64,000 nt of DNA from Loktanella sp. (GCA_017390475.1 JAFPBO010000008.1:124001-188000), one strand, 5' to 3'; positions 34,177-43,222 are shown, counted from the stretch's first letter. Notes: generated by a model not told the origin, from the sequence alone. Program-made: numbers and translations.

Positions 34177-34862
34177 CTGCGGTCCTTGCGCCGGGTCTTG
34201 GAATAGAGATGCCGGTTCAGGGTGATGAAATCATTCAGCAAGCGTGACAGCAGGCCGGTTTTACGGCCCTTCAGATAGGCGTAGCCCGCCAGCGCGCCGA
34301 TAATCGCGCCGATGGCATCAAAGATCAGGTCAATCATCGTGTCATCGGCACTTTTCTGCATATTGGTGCCGAAAAACACATCCATCCCGTATTCAAAGAT
34401 TTCCCACATAGCCCCGATGCTCAGCGCAAAGGTAAAGGCCAGAAAGGCGATGGCGCTGGGTGGCGCGGCGAATTTATCACCGTCAAACAACATATAGATG
34501 AACAAAAACCCGATCATCCCCAGCGCGATGGCCGAGGTGGCATGCAGCGCGATATCCCACCACCAGATCTTGTAATAAATATCAAACACCTCGCCCAGGA
34601 TCAGCGAGGCGATGATGAAGACCACGATGCTGACCACAAACGGAAAAGGCAGCGCGATATTGAACCGCGACGCCAGCAGCACAGGGGCCAGCGACAGGAT
34701 CAGCGTCAGCGCCGACATGGCGGTCAGGGCCCACCAGCCTTCCCATGCGGCCCAGATGCAAGCCACCACCAACGCGACCCAGATCGGGGCGAGCAGGCGC
34801 AGGCGGGTATTGTTGTGGTCTGAGCCTTGGGTCATGGCAGTATCTTTCATCTTGGCTGGCAT
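34173..34862 (-). CDS. DUF2238-family membrane protein
   Basis: About 229 residues with five to six hydrophobic helices and the motifs WWWDIALHATSAIALGMIGF and WEIFEYGMDVFFG, which are characteristic of DUF2238 (E. coli YjdF-like) proteins. DTMIDLIFDAIGAIIGALAGY recalls VanZ-like proteins. The start is uncertain: ATGs at 34862, 34850 and 34835 are all in frame and none has a good ribosome binding site. Function unknown. It is divergent from the EEP hydrolase gene. Confidence 0.8.
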   Translation of the reverse strand: MPAKMKDTAMTQGSDHNNTRLRLLAPIWVALVVACIWAAWEGWWALTAMSALTLILSLAPVLLASRFNIALPFPFVVSIVVFIIASLILGEVFDIYYKIWWWDIALHATSAIALGMIGFLFIYMLFDGDKFAAPPSAIAFLAFTFALSIGAMWEIFEYGMDVFFGTNMQKSADDTMIDLIFDAIGAIIGALAGYAYLKGRKTGLLSRLLNDFITLNRHLYSKTRRKDRS

Positions 34863-34873
34863 GACCCTATATC

Positions 34874-35605
34874 ATGGGGATGACAGATGCACCCCGCAAC
34901 CCGCGCAAGCTCCGCCTCGCCTCTTACAATATCCGCAAGGCCAAAGGTGTCGACGGCCGCTACGATCCGGGGCGGATCATCGATATTCTCGCGCGGCTGG
35001 AGGCAGATGTCGTCGCCGTACAAGAGGTGGATTTCCGCTGGCGTGGCAGGCCTGCTGCGTTGTCGGCTGCGATGATCGCCGGGCATACCGATTACGAGAT
35101 CGTCCCGGTGCCGGGCGCTGGCGATTCTCTGGGCTTTCATGGCAATGCCCTGCTGGTCCGGCGCGGCACGCTGGTGCAAGCTGTCACCCCATTGATCCTG
35201 CCAGGTCTGGAACCGCGCGGCGCCTTGCGTGCCGATCTGGATATCGACGGCCGGTTCAGCATCATCGCAACCCACCTGGGACTGACCCGCTATCACCGGC
35301 AGGGCCAGCTTGCCGCCATCCGGGCCGGGTTGGCACCTGAGGCGCTGTCCAGTGTGATCATGGGCGATTTCAATGAATGGTCCGCCGATCGCGGACTGGA
35401 CCCGTTGCGTGCCGATTTTGCGGTACATGCGCCGGGCAAATCCTTTCATGCCGCCATGCCGATGGCCGCACTCGACCGGATCGCGCTCAGCCGCGATATC
35501 ACGCTGATTGATGGCGGTGTGGTGCAGACGCCGCAAAGCCTGAAAGCGTCTGATCACCTGCCGGTCTGGGGCGATGTGGTGATTGATCGCGCAAATCCGG
35601 GCTGA
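34874..35605 (+). CDS. Endonuclease/exonuclease/phosphatase family hydrolase
   Basis: A metal-dependent phosphoesterase of about 243 residues (ATG 34880 is an alternative start). The EEP residues are in place: SYNI, QEVD with the metal-binding glutamate, THLGL, GDFNEW and the C-terminal SDHLPV. It lacks a clear signal peptide, so it is probably cytosolic. Relatives include DNase I-like nucleases and phospholipid or inositol phosphatases, and its substrate is unknown. A second member of this family begins at 63753. Confidence 0.88.
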   Translation: MGMTDAPRNPRKLRLASYNIRKAKGVDGRYDPGRIIDILARLEADVVAVQEVDFRWRGRPAALSAAMIAGHTDYEIVPVPGAGDSLGFHGNALLVRRGTLVQAVTPLILPGLEPRGALRADLDIDGRFSIIATHLGLTRYHRQGQLAAIRAGLAPEALSSVIMGDFNEWSADRGLDPLRADFAVHAPGKSFHAAMPMAALDRIALSRDITLIDGGVVQTPQSLKASDHLPVWGDVVIDRANPG

Positions 35606-35648
35606 TTGATCAAGGTCAAGCCGGATTGGGCGGAATTGTGCTATGATC
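35606..35648 (+). promoter_or_regulatory. FNR-type class II promoter of the phasin gene
   Basis: TTGAT-CAAG-GTCAA (35606-35619) matches the FNR consensus TTGAT-N4-ATCAA at 9 of 10 positions. A TATGAT -10 hexamer lies at 35643-35648, so the box is centred near -41.5, the classic activating position. The phasin start is at 35677. This predicts induction under low oxygen. Confidence 0.6.
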
Positions 35649-35676
35649 CTGCATCGCACACCCCAAGGAGACGGAT

Positions 35677-36018
35677 ATGACACAGATCACCGACACCGAA
35701 AAGCTGGCACCGGATGCGCTTGATGTGCTGGCCGCTGTCGCACCTTTGGCACCCACCGCCTGGGCTTCGCAGGTCTGGATTGACAACATGACCCGGATCA
35801 CCAGCGAGATTGCGACGTTCATGGCCGAAAGGATCAGCGAAGATATCCAGACCCAGCAGGCCTTGATGCAATGCAGGACATTGTCCGATGTGCAGCATGT
35901 GCAGGCAGCGTTCCTGCAAAAGGCCGTGGCGCAGTATCAGGCAGAAACCGGCAAGCTGATCGAGATGACCAGCCAATTGGCGGCGGATCTGCATGTCAGG
36001 CCCGGTGCGCCCAACTGA
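35677..36018 (+). CDS. Phasin-family protein
   Basis: A 113-residue, strongly helical protein with an AAGGAG ribosome binding site. The segment ISEDIQTQQALMQCRTL...DVQHVQAAFLQKAVAQYQAETGKL matches the amphipathic core of phasin proteins that coat polyhydroxybutyrate granules. No polymer synthase gene is in the window. An FNR-type promoter lies upstream and a terminator downstream, so it is monocistronic. Some proteins with this fold act in other stress roles. Confidence 0.82.
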   Translation: MTQITDTEKLAPDALDVLAAVAPLAPTAWASQVWIDNMTRITSEIATFMAERISEDIQTQQALMQCRTLSDVQHVQAAFLQKAVAQYQAETGKLIEMTSQLAADLHVRPGAPN

Positions 36019-36045
36019 CAAGCAACAATTGTTGCAGGCCGGGCA

Positions 36046-36073
36046 GGGCGGCATGATCTGCCGCCCCGTTTTG
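36046..36073 (+). terminator. Rho-independent terminator after phasin gene
   Basis: GGGCGGCA (36046-36053) and TGCCGCCC (36059-36066) form a perfect 8-bp stem with loop TGATC, followed by CGTTTTG. It lies between the convergent phasin and universal stress protein genes. Confidence 0.75.
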
Positions 36074-36074
36074 T

Positions 36075-36926
36075 TTAATGGGCCAGTAAGGTAGGATAAT
36101 CTTTCTGTGTCACCATGATCTGGGTCGTGCCGCCCAGAATGCGCTGACGCGCGCGGGAATGCACATAGGCCCCCATGATGATCAGATCAGCCCCCAATTC
36201 GCTGGCGCGGCCCAGAATGCACTGGCCGACATCATTGCCGCCGCTGGGCGATTGCTGCACATTCACGTTGCAGCCATGCCGGGTCAGCCAGGTGGCGACA
36301 TCGCTGCCGGGGTTTTCACCTTCTGGCCCATGCGGGTCGGGGTCGATCACCAGAATGGTCACCGCTGCGGCCTGCCGCAGGATCGGCAAGGCGCGGTGCA
36401 GCGCGCGCAGGGCAGGCAGGCTGCCATCCCAGGACAGCATCGGATGTTTGGCATGGATCACCTGATCCACGCCTTTGGCATTCAGCACGGCTGCGACCGG
36501 AGTTTTGAACAAGACGCCATCGACGGCTTGCTGAAAAGTAAAATCTGTTTCGGTCAGCCCGGCGTCAATCAATACCAGATCCGCCATCCCTGCACGGGCC
36601 GCGACCCGTTCATCCAGCGCCTGCGCCTCGCAATAGGCGGTGGTCACATCGCCAGGGACATCGGCGCTTTGCAGCAGCTTTTCGATGGCATCGGCGCGGT
36701 CGGTCACCTCTGTCCCGCCCTCGCGATAGCTGTCATGCCAGCTGTCGGGGAAAATGATCGGCCCATAAGGCGCAGAGCCATAAGCCCACATCGGCAGGGG
36801 CGGCGCGACCCCCACGACCATGATCGACAGATGTACGCCCTCGTCGGGCAGGTTGGTCATATATTCTCTGATCCGGTCATCGGGACAGGCGGCGTCTACA
36901 ACAATCAATGCGGTTAGTCGGTCCAT
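36075..36926 (-). CDS. Universal stress protein, tandem-domain type
   Basis: 283 residues from ATG 36926, chosen for the AAGGA 7 bp upstream; an in-frame ATG at 36959 lacks one. Two UspA-like halves are suggested: an N-terminal MDRLTALIVVDAACPDD and a C-terminal ATP-loop-like segment MGAYVHSRARQRILGGTTQIM. The first half is degenerate. Two FNR-type boxes lie upstream in the divergent spacer, implying induction when oxygen falls, as is common for Usp genes in this group. Confidence 0.85.
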   Translation of the reverse strand: MDRLTALIVVDAACPDDRIREYMTNLPDEGVHLSIMVVGVAPPLPMWAYGSAPYGPIIFPDSWHDSYREGGTEVTDRADAIEKLLQSADVPGDVTTAYCEAQALDERVAARAGMADLVLIDAGLTETDFTFQQAVDGVLFKTPVAAVLNAKGVDQVIHAKHPMLSWDGSLPALRALHRALPILRQAAAVTILVIDPDPHGPEGENPGSDVATWLTRHGCNVNVQQSPSGGNDVGQCILGRASELGADLIIMGAYVHSRARQRILGGTTQIMVTQKDYPTLLAH

Positions 36927-36982
36927 CTTCTGTTCCTTTATATTCTGTTGCGCAACCATCGCATATGTTACGTGATCATGAC

Positions 36983-36996
36983 TTGACCCAAATCAA
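36983..36996. promoter_or_regulatory. FNR-type box 1 (usp/mla divergent spacer)
   Basis: TTGAC-CCAA-ATCAA matches the FNR consensus at 9 of 10 positions. Its centre is 63 bp upstream of the universal stress protein start, so that gene is the more likely target. Confidence 0.65.
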
Positions 36997-37045
36997 GCCC
37001 GCTGCTTGCCGGTGTCGCGCCGATATGCAACCTGTGGGGAAGTGC

Positions 37046-37059
37046 TTGATCGAGATCAA
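37046..37059. promoter_or_regulatory. FNR-type box 2 (usp/mla divergent spacer)
   Basis: TTGAT-CGAG-ATCAA is a perfect match to the FNR consensus. It lies 63 bp after box 1 and 78 bp before the MlaE-type start. It may serve the lipid transport operon, the stress gene, or both. Confidence 0.7.
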
Positions 37060-37136
37060 CGCCAAGGCACTGCCCCAACGCCAAAAGGATAACATGTCTT
37101 GCCTCATCATCACAAATCTTGCAGGAGGGCGCGCTG

Positions 37137-38234
37137 ATGGATGACGCGCGGTTCGAGATTGCGGATGGCAGGCTGCTGGTTACGGGCCGTTTGACGATCG
37201 AGGTTTTCGAAACGCTGGACCGCGCAAGCACCCGTCAGATGGCGCAAGAGGCGCAGGGTATCGATATCGCCGGTCTGACGCAGATGGATACATCAGGGGC
37301 ATGGTTTCTGGTTGATCTCGAACAGCGTCTGGGCGCGGGCAGGATCACCGGGGCCAGCGAAGCACAGGACCAGCTGATCGCCACCATCCGCCAGAACATG
37401 CCGCCCAAGGATGCGGTTGCCACCAAATCGCTGGGGTTGACTGATCATCTTGAAAATCTGGGGCGTCGTGTTGCTCTCGGTGGTCGTAACGCGCTGGAGC
37501 TGATTTCATTTCTCGGGCAGGTGATGGCCACGCTGGCGCGGGTGATTATCCATCCACGGCAATTGCGCCTGACCTCTGTCGTGCATCATTGCCAGCAGGT
37601 CGGTGTGCAGGCGGTTCCCATCGTCGCATTGATGGCGTTTCTGATCGGGGTCGTGCTGGCGTTTCAGGGCTCTGCCCAATTGCGTCAGTTCGGGGCAGAG
37701 GTATTCGTCGTCGATCTGATCTCGATTTCGATCTTGCGGGAGTTGGGTATTCTGTTGACCGCAATCATCGTGGCGGGGCGGTCGGGGTCGGCCTTTACCG
37801 CCGCCATCGGGTCGATGAAGATGCGTGAAGAGATTGACGCGATGCGCACCCTTGGCCTTGATCCTGTCGCGATCCTGATCGTGCCGCGGGTGCTGGCGCT
37901 GATCATCATGCTGCCTGCGCTGGGGCTGATCGCCAATATCTCTGGTCTGATCGGTGGCGCGATGATGTCCTGGATCGAACTTGGCGTGTCGCCTGCGGTG
38001 TTTCAGTCGCGGCTGGTCAGCAATACCGATGTCTGGCATTTCAATGTCGGCATGATCAAAGCGCCGTTTTTCGCGCTGATCATCGGGATTATCGGCTGCT
38101 ATCAAGGGATGAAGGTCGGCGGCGATGCCGAAAGCCTTGGGCGGTTGACCTCGGCCTCGGTCGTCATGGCGATTTTCATGGTGATCGTGGTTGATGCGTT
38201 GTTTTCCATCTTCTTTGCCATCGTGGGGGTGTGA
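37137..38234 (+). CDS. MlaE-family lipid transport permease with N-terminal STAS domain
   Basis: This is the inner-membrane permease of an MCE-type phospholipid transporter. ATG 37137 has an ideal GGAGG site; the frame extends to 37119 without one. The first ~100 residues form a STAS-like domain (GRLTIEVFETLD, IDIAGLTQMDTSGAWFLVDLE), the role played by separate MlaB in E. coli. The MlaE part follows with AFLIGVVLAFQG, LGILLTAIIVAGRSGSAF and MRTLGLDPVAILIVPRVLA. It overlaps the ATPase gene by one base (TGATG). Confidence 0.93.
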   Translation: MDDARFEIADGRLLVTGRLTIEVFETLDRASTRQMAQEAQGIDIAGLTQMDTSGAWFLVDLEQRLGAGRITGASEAQDQLIATIRQNMPPKDAVATKSLGLTDHLENLGRRVALGGRNALELISFLGQVMATLARVIIHPRQLRLTSVVHHCQQVGVQAVPIVALMAFLIGVVLAFQGSAQLRQFGAEVFVVDLISISILRELGILLTAIIVAGRSGSAFTAAIGSMKMREEIDAMRTLGLDPVAILIVPRVLALIIMLPALGLIANISGLIGGAMMSWIELGVSPAVFQSRLVSNTDVWHFNVGMIKAPFFALIIGIIGCYQGMKVGGDAESLGRLTSASVVMAIFMVIVVDALFSIFFAIVGV

Positions 38235-39019
38235 TGACAGATGATCCCATCATCCGCGTGCGCGGTCTGGTCACCAGTTTTGGCACCAATGTGGTGCATG
38301 ACGGGCTGGATCTGGACGTCAAACGTGGCGAAGTTATCGGCGTTGTCGGCGGGTCCGGCACCGGCAAATCGGTGCTGCTGCGCGCTATTGTCGGGCTGCT
38401 GAAACCCGATGCCGGCCAGATCGAAGTGTTCGGCGAAAGCGTGCGCACCAATGACGCCGACAGCTATCGCGCGCTGCGCCGCCGTTGGGGCGTGATGTTT
38501 CAGGACGGCGCGCTGTTTTCATCGCTGAACGTGCGCCAGAATGTCGAAGCCCCGATGCGCGAACAGCTGAACCTTGATGATGATCTGCGTGCATTGCTGG
38601 CCGGGATCAAGGTCCGCATGGTCGGTCTGCCCGATAAGGCGCAGGATAATTATCCGTCGGAACTGTCAGGCGGGATGCGCAAACGCGCGGGTTTCGCCCG
38701 CGCCATCGCGCTTGATCCCGAAATCGTGTTTCTGGATGAACCAACGGCAGGTCTTGACCCGATCGGTGCGGCAGCCTTTGATACATTGATCAAGCAATTG
38801 CAGAAATCGCTAGGGCTGACCGTGTTTCTGGTGACCCATGATCTGGACAGTCTGCATGCGATCTGCGACCGCATCGCGGTGCTGGCAGATAAAAAGGTGC
38901 TGGCCGTGGGAACGATGCAGGAAATGCTGGATGTCGATCACCCTTGGGTGCAGGAATATTTTCATGGGCCGCGCGCCCGCGCCGCCATGCCTTTGGCTGA
39001 TCTGAAAGAGACTGAGTAA
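38234..39019 (+). CDS. MlaF-family lipid transport ATP-binding protein
   Basis: 261 residues. Walker A is GGSGTGKSV, the family-typical MFQDGALFSSLNV carries the Q-loop, the signature is LSGGMRKRAGFARA, Walker B is VFLDEPTAGLDP, and the switch histidine is in VTHDLDSL. These features are those of MlaF rather than a generic importer. It pairs with the upstream permease, and its stop overlaps the start of the MCE gene (TAATG). Confidence 0.94.
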   Translation: MTDDPIIRVRGLVTSFGTNVVHDGLDLDVKRGEVIGVVGGSGTGKSVLLRAIVGLLKPDAGQIEVFGESVRTNDADSYRALRRRWGVMFQDGALFSSLNVRQNVEAPMREQLNLDDDLRALLAGIKVRMVGLPDKAQDNYPSELSGGMRKRAGFARAIALDPEIVFLDEPTAGLDPIGAAAFDTLIKQLQKSLGLTVFLVTHDLDSLHAICDRIAVLADKKVLAVGTMQEMLDVDHPWVQEYFHGPRARAAMPLADLKETE

Positions 39020-40692
39020 TGGAAACCCGTGCCAATTTCATCCTGATCGGGGCGTTCACCCTTGCGGCGATTCTCGGGACGCTGGGGTTTTTCATCTGGC
39101 TTGCCTCGGTGCAGCTGGACCGGCAGTACGCGACTTATGGGATATTGTTCAGCGACGTGTCGGGGCTGGATGCGTCAGGTGCGGTGACTTACAACGGGAT
39201 CGCTGTAGGGTCGGTCATCGGGCTGGAAATCTATGAAGAAGATCCGTCGCAGGTGTTCACCACGATCCAGATCGATGCGAACACGCCGGTCAGCAGCAAT
39301 ACTGTCGCGCAATTGCAGTCGCAGGGGGTGACGGGGGTTGCCTTTATCTCGCTCTCTGCAGGTTCCGACACGCCCGGACCCTTGACCGAGTTTGCCAATA
39401 ATCTGCCGCTGATCCGGTCGGAACGGTCCACTGTGCAGGCGCTGGTCGAGGATGCGCCCGATATTCTGGCCGAGGCCAAGCAATTGCTGCAGCAGGCGCA
39501 GGTCATCACCGGGCCGGAAAATCAGGCGCTGGTGAATGATATCCTGTCCAATCTGGCGCGCACATCTGGCCAGCTTGATCAGGCGCTGAGCGATTTTTCC
39601 GACATCAGCGGCACAGTGCGTGATGCAACCGCGCAGATCACCTTGTTCACTGACCGGCTGGAAAGCATCGGCGAAGGGGTTGAAACCACTCTGCGCAGCA
39701 CCGACAGCGCGCTGGTTGCTGTGCAGCAGGCGTTTATCTCTGCCGATGTGGTGCTGAATACGATGGCCCCGGCGCTGGAACGGTTCGAGGGTACCTTTGC
39801 ACTGGCCGAAGTCCTGATGCGTGATCAGATCCCCGCCGTGCTGACACAGATCGCCGTCGCCGTGGGGGATATCAGCAGCCGTGCCAGCGATACGCTGGAC
39901 GGTTTCGGCGAAACGGCGACCCTGCTGAACGCGCGGCTGGTCGAACTGGAAACCACATTGGAAGAGGCGAATATCGCCTTTGATGCGGTGACCACGGCCT
40001 CTGAAAGTATCGAAGAAATGGTCGAGGGCGATGGCACCCTGTTGATATCTGAAATGCGCGGCGCGATTGCGACGGTCGAAACGGTGGTGAACACTGACCT
40101 GCCGCTGATCGTCGCTGATGTCCGCCGGGCAGTGAACACGGCCTCTGTCGCGGTCGAAGATGTCGCTGCCGATGTCACAGGCTTTACCGCACGGCTGAAT
40201 CCGATGGCGGATGATGCACAGATTGCGATCACTGCCGCCACGGATCTGATGGCGCAGGCGCAGACTTCGCTGGCCGCGCTGAACACGACGCTTGTCGTGG
40301 TCGATGGCGCGTTGGGATCGGCGCAGGATACGTTCGACAGTGCCAATGAAGTCCTGCAGGAAGATATCGGTCCGGTGCTGGAGGATCTGCGTACCGCCGC
40401 CAGCCGCATCAGCCTTGCGGTTGAAGATGTCACTGATGATGTCCCCGCCATTGCTGCCGATCTGCGTGCCCTGATCGCGCGCGCGGATGAGGTAGTGGTG
40501 CAGGTGCAGGCCGCGATTGCACAATCAAGTCCCGGCATCAGTGCCTTTACAACGACCGGGCTACCCGAACTGACCCGCTTTGGCACAGAGGCGCGCGGTC
40601 TGGTTGCGACGCTGAATAACCTTGCGCGCCGGATCGAAAGCGACCCGACTGGGTTTATCCTAGACAACCGCGTTCCCGAATACCGGAGATAA
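39019..40692 (+). CDS. MlaD-family (MCE domain) protein, long form
   Basis: The membrane-anchored lipid-binding component. One N-terminal helix (about 8-30) is followed by an MCE domain (about 40-120, FSDVSGLDASGAVTYNGIAVG). The remaining ~420 residues are repetitive helical sequence rich in Ala, Asp, Thr and Val, resembling coiled coil. At 557 residues it is about three times E. coli MlaD, closer in design to the needle-forming MCE proteins. It may span part of the periplasm. Confidence 0.9.
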   Translation: METRANFILIGAFTLAAILGTLGFFIWLASVQLDRQYATYGILFSDVSGLDASGAVTYNGIAVGSVIGLEIYEEDPSQVFTTIQIDANTPVSSNTVAQLQSQGVTGVAFISLSAGSDTPGPLTEFANNLPLIRSERSTVQALVEDAPDILAEAKQLLQQAQVITGPENQALVNDILSNLARTSGQLDQALSDFSDISGTVRDATAQITLFTDRLESIGEGVETTLRSTDSALVAVQQAFISADVVLNTMAPALERFEGTFALAEVLMRDQIPAVLTQIAVAVGDISSRASDTLDGFGETATLLNARLVELETTLEEANIAFDAVTTASESIEEMVEGDGTLLISEMRGAIATVETVVNTDLPLIVADVRRAVNTASVAVEDVAADVTGFTARLNPMADDAQIAITAATDLMAQAQTSLAALNTTLVVVDGALGSAQDTFDSANEVLQEDIGPVLEDLRTAASRISLAVEDVTDDVPAIAADLRALIARADEVVVQVQAAIAQSSPGISAFTTTGLPELTRFGTEARGLVATLNNLARRIESDPTGFILDNRVPEYRR

Positions 40693-40696
40693 CATC

Positions 40697-41314
40697 ATGA
40701 CCCCCGCCCATCTGACCCGCCGTGTCGCCCTGCTGGGGGCTGCTGCTGCCCTTGGCGGCTGCGGTGCTGTTTCCGCGCTGAATTCAGCCGCATCGCCGCT
40801 GGATACCTATGACCTGATCCCGCGTGTAGGCAGCACATCCGGGCGGCAGACAAGCCGCACCTTGTTGCTGGCTTTGCCCGATGCGCCCGCACCACTCAGC
40901 ACCGACCGGATCATGATCCGCCCCAATGCCGTTGCGATCACCTATCTGCCACAGGCGCGCTGGACTGACGAGTTGCCGCGCGTGGTGCAGAGCTTGCTGG
41001 TGCGCAGCATCTCGGCCACCGGGCGGATCGGCTATGTCGGGCGCAGCGATGGCGGGCCGGTGCCGGATTCGGCGCTGCTGACGCGGATCGACGCCTTTGA
41101 CGTCACTGTCGGGGCAGATGGCAGCTTGACCGCCACGATTGATATCACGCTGACGGTGCTGGATGACCGCGACCAACGGGTGATCGGCACCCGCAGGTTC
41201 AGCCAGTCCGTGCAGGTGCCCAATGACAGCCCTGCAACGATTGTGGCAGGGTTTCAGGCACTGGTGGATGCGCTGGTGCCGACCATGGCAAACTGGGCGC
41301 TGGACCGGGCTTAA
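40697..41314 (+). CDS. ABC-type transport auxiliary lipoprotein (PqiC/DUF330-like)
   Basis: 205 residues with a signal peptide and lipobox LGGC (C22). The body has the LLLALPDAPAPLSTDRIMIRP and ARWTDELPRVVQSLLVRS segments of the ABC-type auxiliary family, which partners with MCE transporters at the outer membrane. It starts 4 bp after the MlaD-like gene and closes the operon. Confidence 0.9.
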   Translation: MTPAHLTRRVALLGAAAALGGCGAVSALNSAASPLDTYDLIPRVGSTSGRQTSRTLLLALPDAPAPLSTDRIMIRPNAVAITYLPQARWTDELPRVVQSLLVRSISATGRIGYVGRSDGGPVPDSALLTRIDAFDVTVGADGSLTATIDITLTVLDDRDQRVIGTRRFSQSVQVPNDSPATIVAGFQALVDALVPTMANWALDRA

Positions 41315-41396
41315 CGTCCGTTACAAAATCTTCGTGCAGCATACACAAATGTGACACGTACACGGCCTAGTGATCGCCCTGACAAGAGGGCTGATC

Positions 41397-42215
41397 ATGC
41401 TGACATTTGATAAAGTGACAAAGACTTTCGGTGCAAATACAGCGGTCAATGCCGCCTGTTTCACCGTGGACAAGCCGATGATGATCGGCATTATCGGGCG
41501 GTCTGGCGCGGGCAAGTCCACGCTGCTGCGGATCCTGAACCGGTTGTCGGATTCGACCTCGGGCAAAATCACCTTTGACGGGCTTGATGTGACCGCGTTG
41601 CGCGGTGCCGCAAAGCGCAGCTGGCAGTCGCAATGCGCGATGATCTTTCAGCAATTTAATCTGGTGCCACGGATGGATGTTGTGTCCAACGTGCTGCATG
41701 GCACGCTGAACCGGCAATCTACCTTTGCCACGATGTTCAACCTGTATCCGAACGAAGACATCCACCGTGCCATCGATATCCTCGACCGGCTTGGCATGGC
41801 AGCGCATGCGCCGAAACGGGCAGAGGCCTTGTCCGGTGGCCAGCAACAGCGCGTCGCGATTGCGCGTGCCCTGATGCAGGACCCACGGATCATTCTGGCG
41901 GATGAACCTATCGCCTCGCTCGACCCGATGAATGCGCAAGTGGTCATGCAGGCCCTGCGCGACATCCACGAAGAAGACGGGCGCATGGTGATCGCCAACC
42001 TGCACACGCTGGATACCGCGCGGCGCTATTGCGACCGCGTGATCGGCATGCGTGACGGGCGGATCGTGTTTGACGGTACGCCCGGGCAACTGACAACCGG
42101 TGTCGCCCGCGACATTTACGGTGCTGATGGCAGCTTTTCGGAAAGCATGACCTCGACCCAGATCGAGCAAAGCGCTGCAGCTGCCGCAATGATGGAAAAA
42201 GCCACCGCGCTTTGA
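41397..42215 (+). CDS. phnC: Phosphonate ABC transporter ATP-binding protein
   Basis: 272 residues from ATG 41397 (GAGGG upstream; GTG 41370 is an unlikely earlier start). Walker A is GRSGAGKST, the Q-loop is in [14 protein letters not shown], the signature is [14 protein letters not shown], and Walker B is [13 protein letters not shown]. The phrase [17 protein letters not shown] is typical of PhnC. It begins the phnCDEE unit. I saw no convincing Pho box in the 80 bp upstream. Confidence 0.95.
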   Translation: MLTFDKVTKTFGANTAVNAACFTVDKPMMIGIIGRSGAGKSTLLRILNRLSDSTSGKITFDGLDVTALRGAAKRSWQSQCAMIFQQFNLVPRMDVVSNVLHGTLNRQSTFATMFNLYPNEDIHRAIDILDRLGMAAHAPKRAEALSGGQQQRVAIARALMQDPRIILADEPIASLDPMNAQVVMQALRDIHEEDGRMVIANLHTLDTARRYCDRVIGMRDGRIVFDGTPGQLTTGVARDIYGADGSFSESMTSTQIEQSAAAAAMMEKATAL

Positions 42216-42266
42216 CCCCTTTCCCCCGTGCCCCTCGCGGGGTGCATTCAACCAAGAGAGACTGAT

Positions 42267-43172
42267 ATGAAAAAGATCATCGCGACTGCCTTGATGACGA
42301 CTGCCCTGGTGGCGCCTGCTTTTGCGCAGGACAGCATCACCGAATTCCGCATCGGCCTGCTGGGCGGCGAAAACGCGCAGGACCGTCTGGCCTCGAACGA
42401 ATGTTTCCGCGTGTACACCGAAGACGCATTGGGTGTTCCCACACGTCTGTTCACTGCTGCCGATTATAACGGCGTTATTCAGGGGCTGATTGGCGGCACG
42501 CTGGATATGGCGTGGTTGGGTGCCTCTGCTTATGCGGCGGTCTACGTGGAAGATCCCGATGCGGTCGAACCAGTGTTGGTCAAGACCAATCTTGATGGGT
42601 CTTTCACCTATCATTCGATCGGTTTTGCCCGCGCTGACAGCGGCATCGCTTCGCTTGAAGATATGGAAGGCAAAGTCTTTGCTTTCGGTGATCCCAACTC
42701 GACTTCTGGCTATCTGATCCCGCTGGTTGAAATCCCCGAAGAAGGTTTCTCGATGGAACCCGGTGAATACTTCTCTGACGTCGTCTTCACCGGCGGACAT
42801 GAGCAGACAATCGTTGCCGTTGCAAATGGCGACATCGACGCTGGTGTGACCTGGGCGGATGGCCTGGGTGACTGGGAAGATGGCTATAATTCCGGCGCAC
42901 TGCGCCGCGCCGTGGACAGCGGTCTGGTCGACATGAACGATCTGGTCGAAATCTGGCAGTCCAAGCCGATCCCCGAAGGTCCAATCGTCCTGCGTCAGGC
43001 CCTGCCGGACGACGTCAAAGCGACGATGATTGAACTGACTGAAAATCTTCATGAAGTCGATGAAGCCTGTGCGTATGGCGTTGCTGCCGGTGAAACTGCT
43101 GGTTTTACACCAATCGGTCATGACGCCTATGAAACGATTATCGCTGTGCGCCGCACACAGATCGATAACTAA
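42267..43172 (+). CDS. phnD: Phosphonate ABC transporter substrate-binding protein
   Basis: A periplasmic receptor of 301 residues with a signal peptide ending at AFAQ. Family features are FRIGLLGGENAQDRL, LGVPTRLFTAADYNGVIQGL, MAWLGASAY and FGDPNSTSGYLIP, the last lining the phosphonate pocket. A strong terminator-like hairpin follows, which would favour excess of this subunit over the permeases. Confidence 0.95.
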   Translation: MKKIIATALMTTALVAPAFAQDSITEFRIGLLGGENAQDRLASNECFRVYTEDALGVPTRLFTAADYNGVIQGLIGGTLDMAWLGASAYAAVYVEDPDAVEPVLVKTNLDGSFTYHSIGFARADSGIASLEDMEGKVFAFGDPNSTSGYLIPLVEIPEEGFSMEPGEYFSDVVFTGGHEQTIVAVANGDIDAGVTWADGLGDWEDGYNSGALRRAVDSGLVDMNDLVEIWQSKPIPEGPIVLRQALPDDVKATMIELTENLHEVDEACAYGVAAGETAGFTPIGHDAYETIIAVRRTQIDN

Positions 43173-43189
43173 GGTTTCCACTACCTATC

Positions 43190-43222
43190 GCGGGTCCGGC
43201 AACAGCCGGGCCCGCATTTTTT
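43190..43222 (+). terminator. Hairpin with T-run after phnD
   Basis: GCGGGTCCGGC (43190-43200) pairs with GCCGGGCCCGC (43205-43215), including one T-G position, with loop AACA and ATTTTTTG behind. It is a good intrinsic terminator but sits within the operon, so it is probably partial. Confidence 0.75.

Noticed and set aside
39175-40524. Open frame of 449 codons on the minus strand
   Set aside because: It is antisense to the MCE gene, and its repetitive sequence mirrors the repetitive sense protein.
41315-41396. Possible Pho box upstream of phnC
   Set aside because: The best segments match the direct-repeat consensus too poorly to support a call; phosphate control remains possible but unseen.
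41367-43181. Open frame of 604 codons on the minus strand
   Set aside because: It runs antisense to phnC and phnD and has no recognisable motif; both sense genes are unmistakable.
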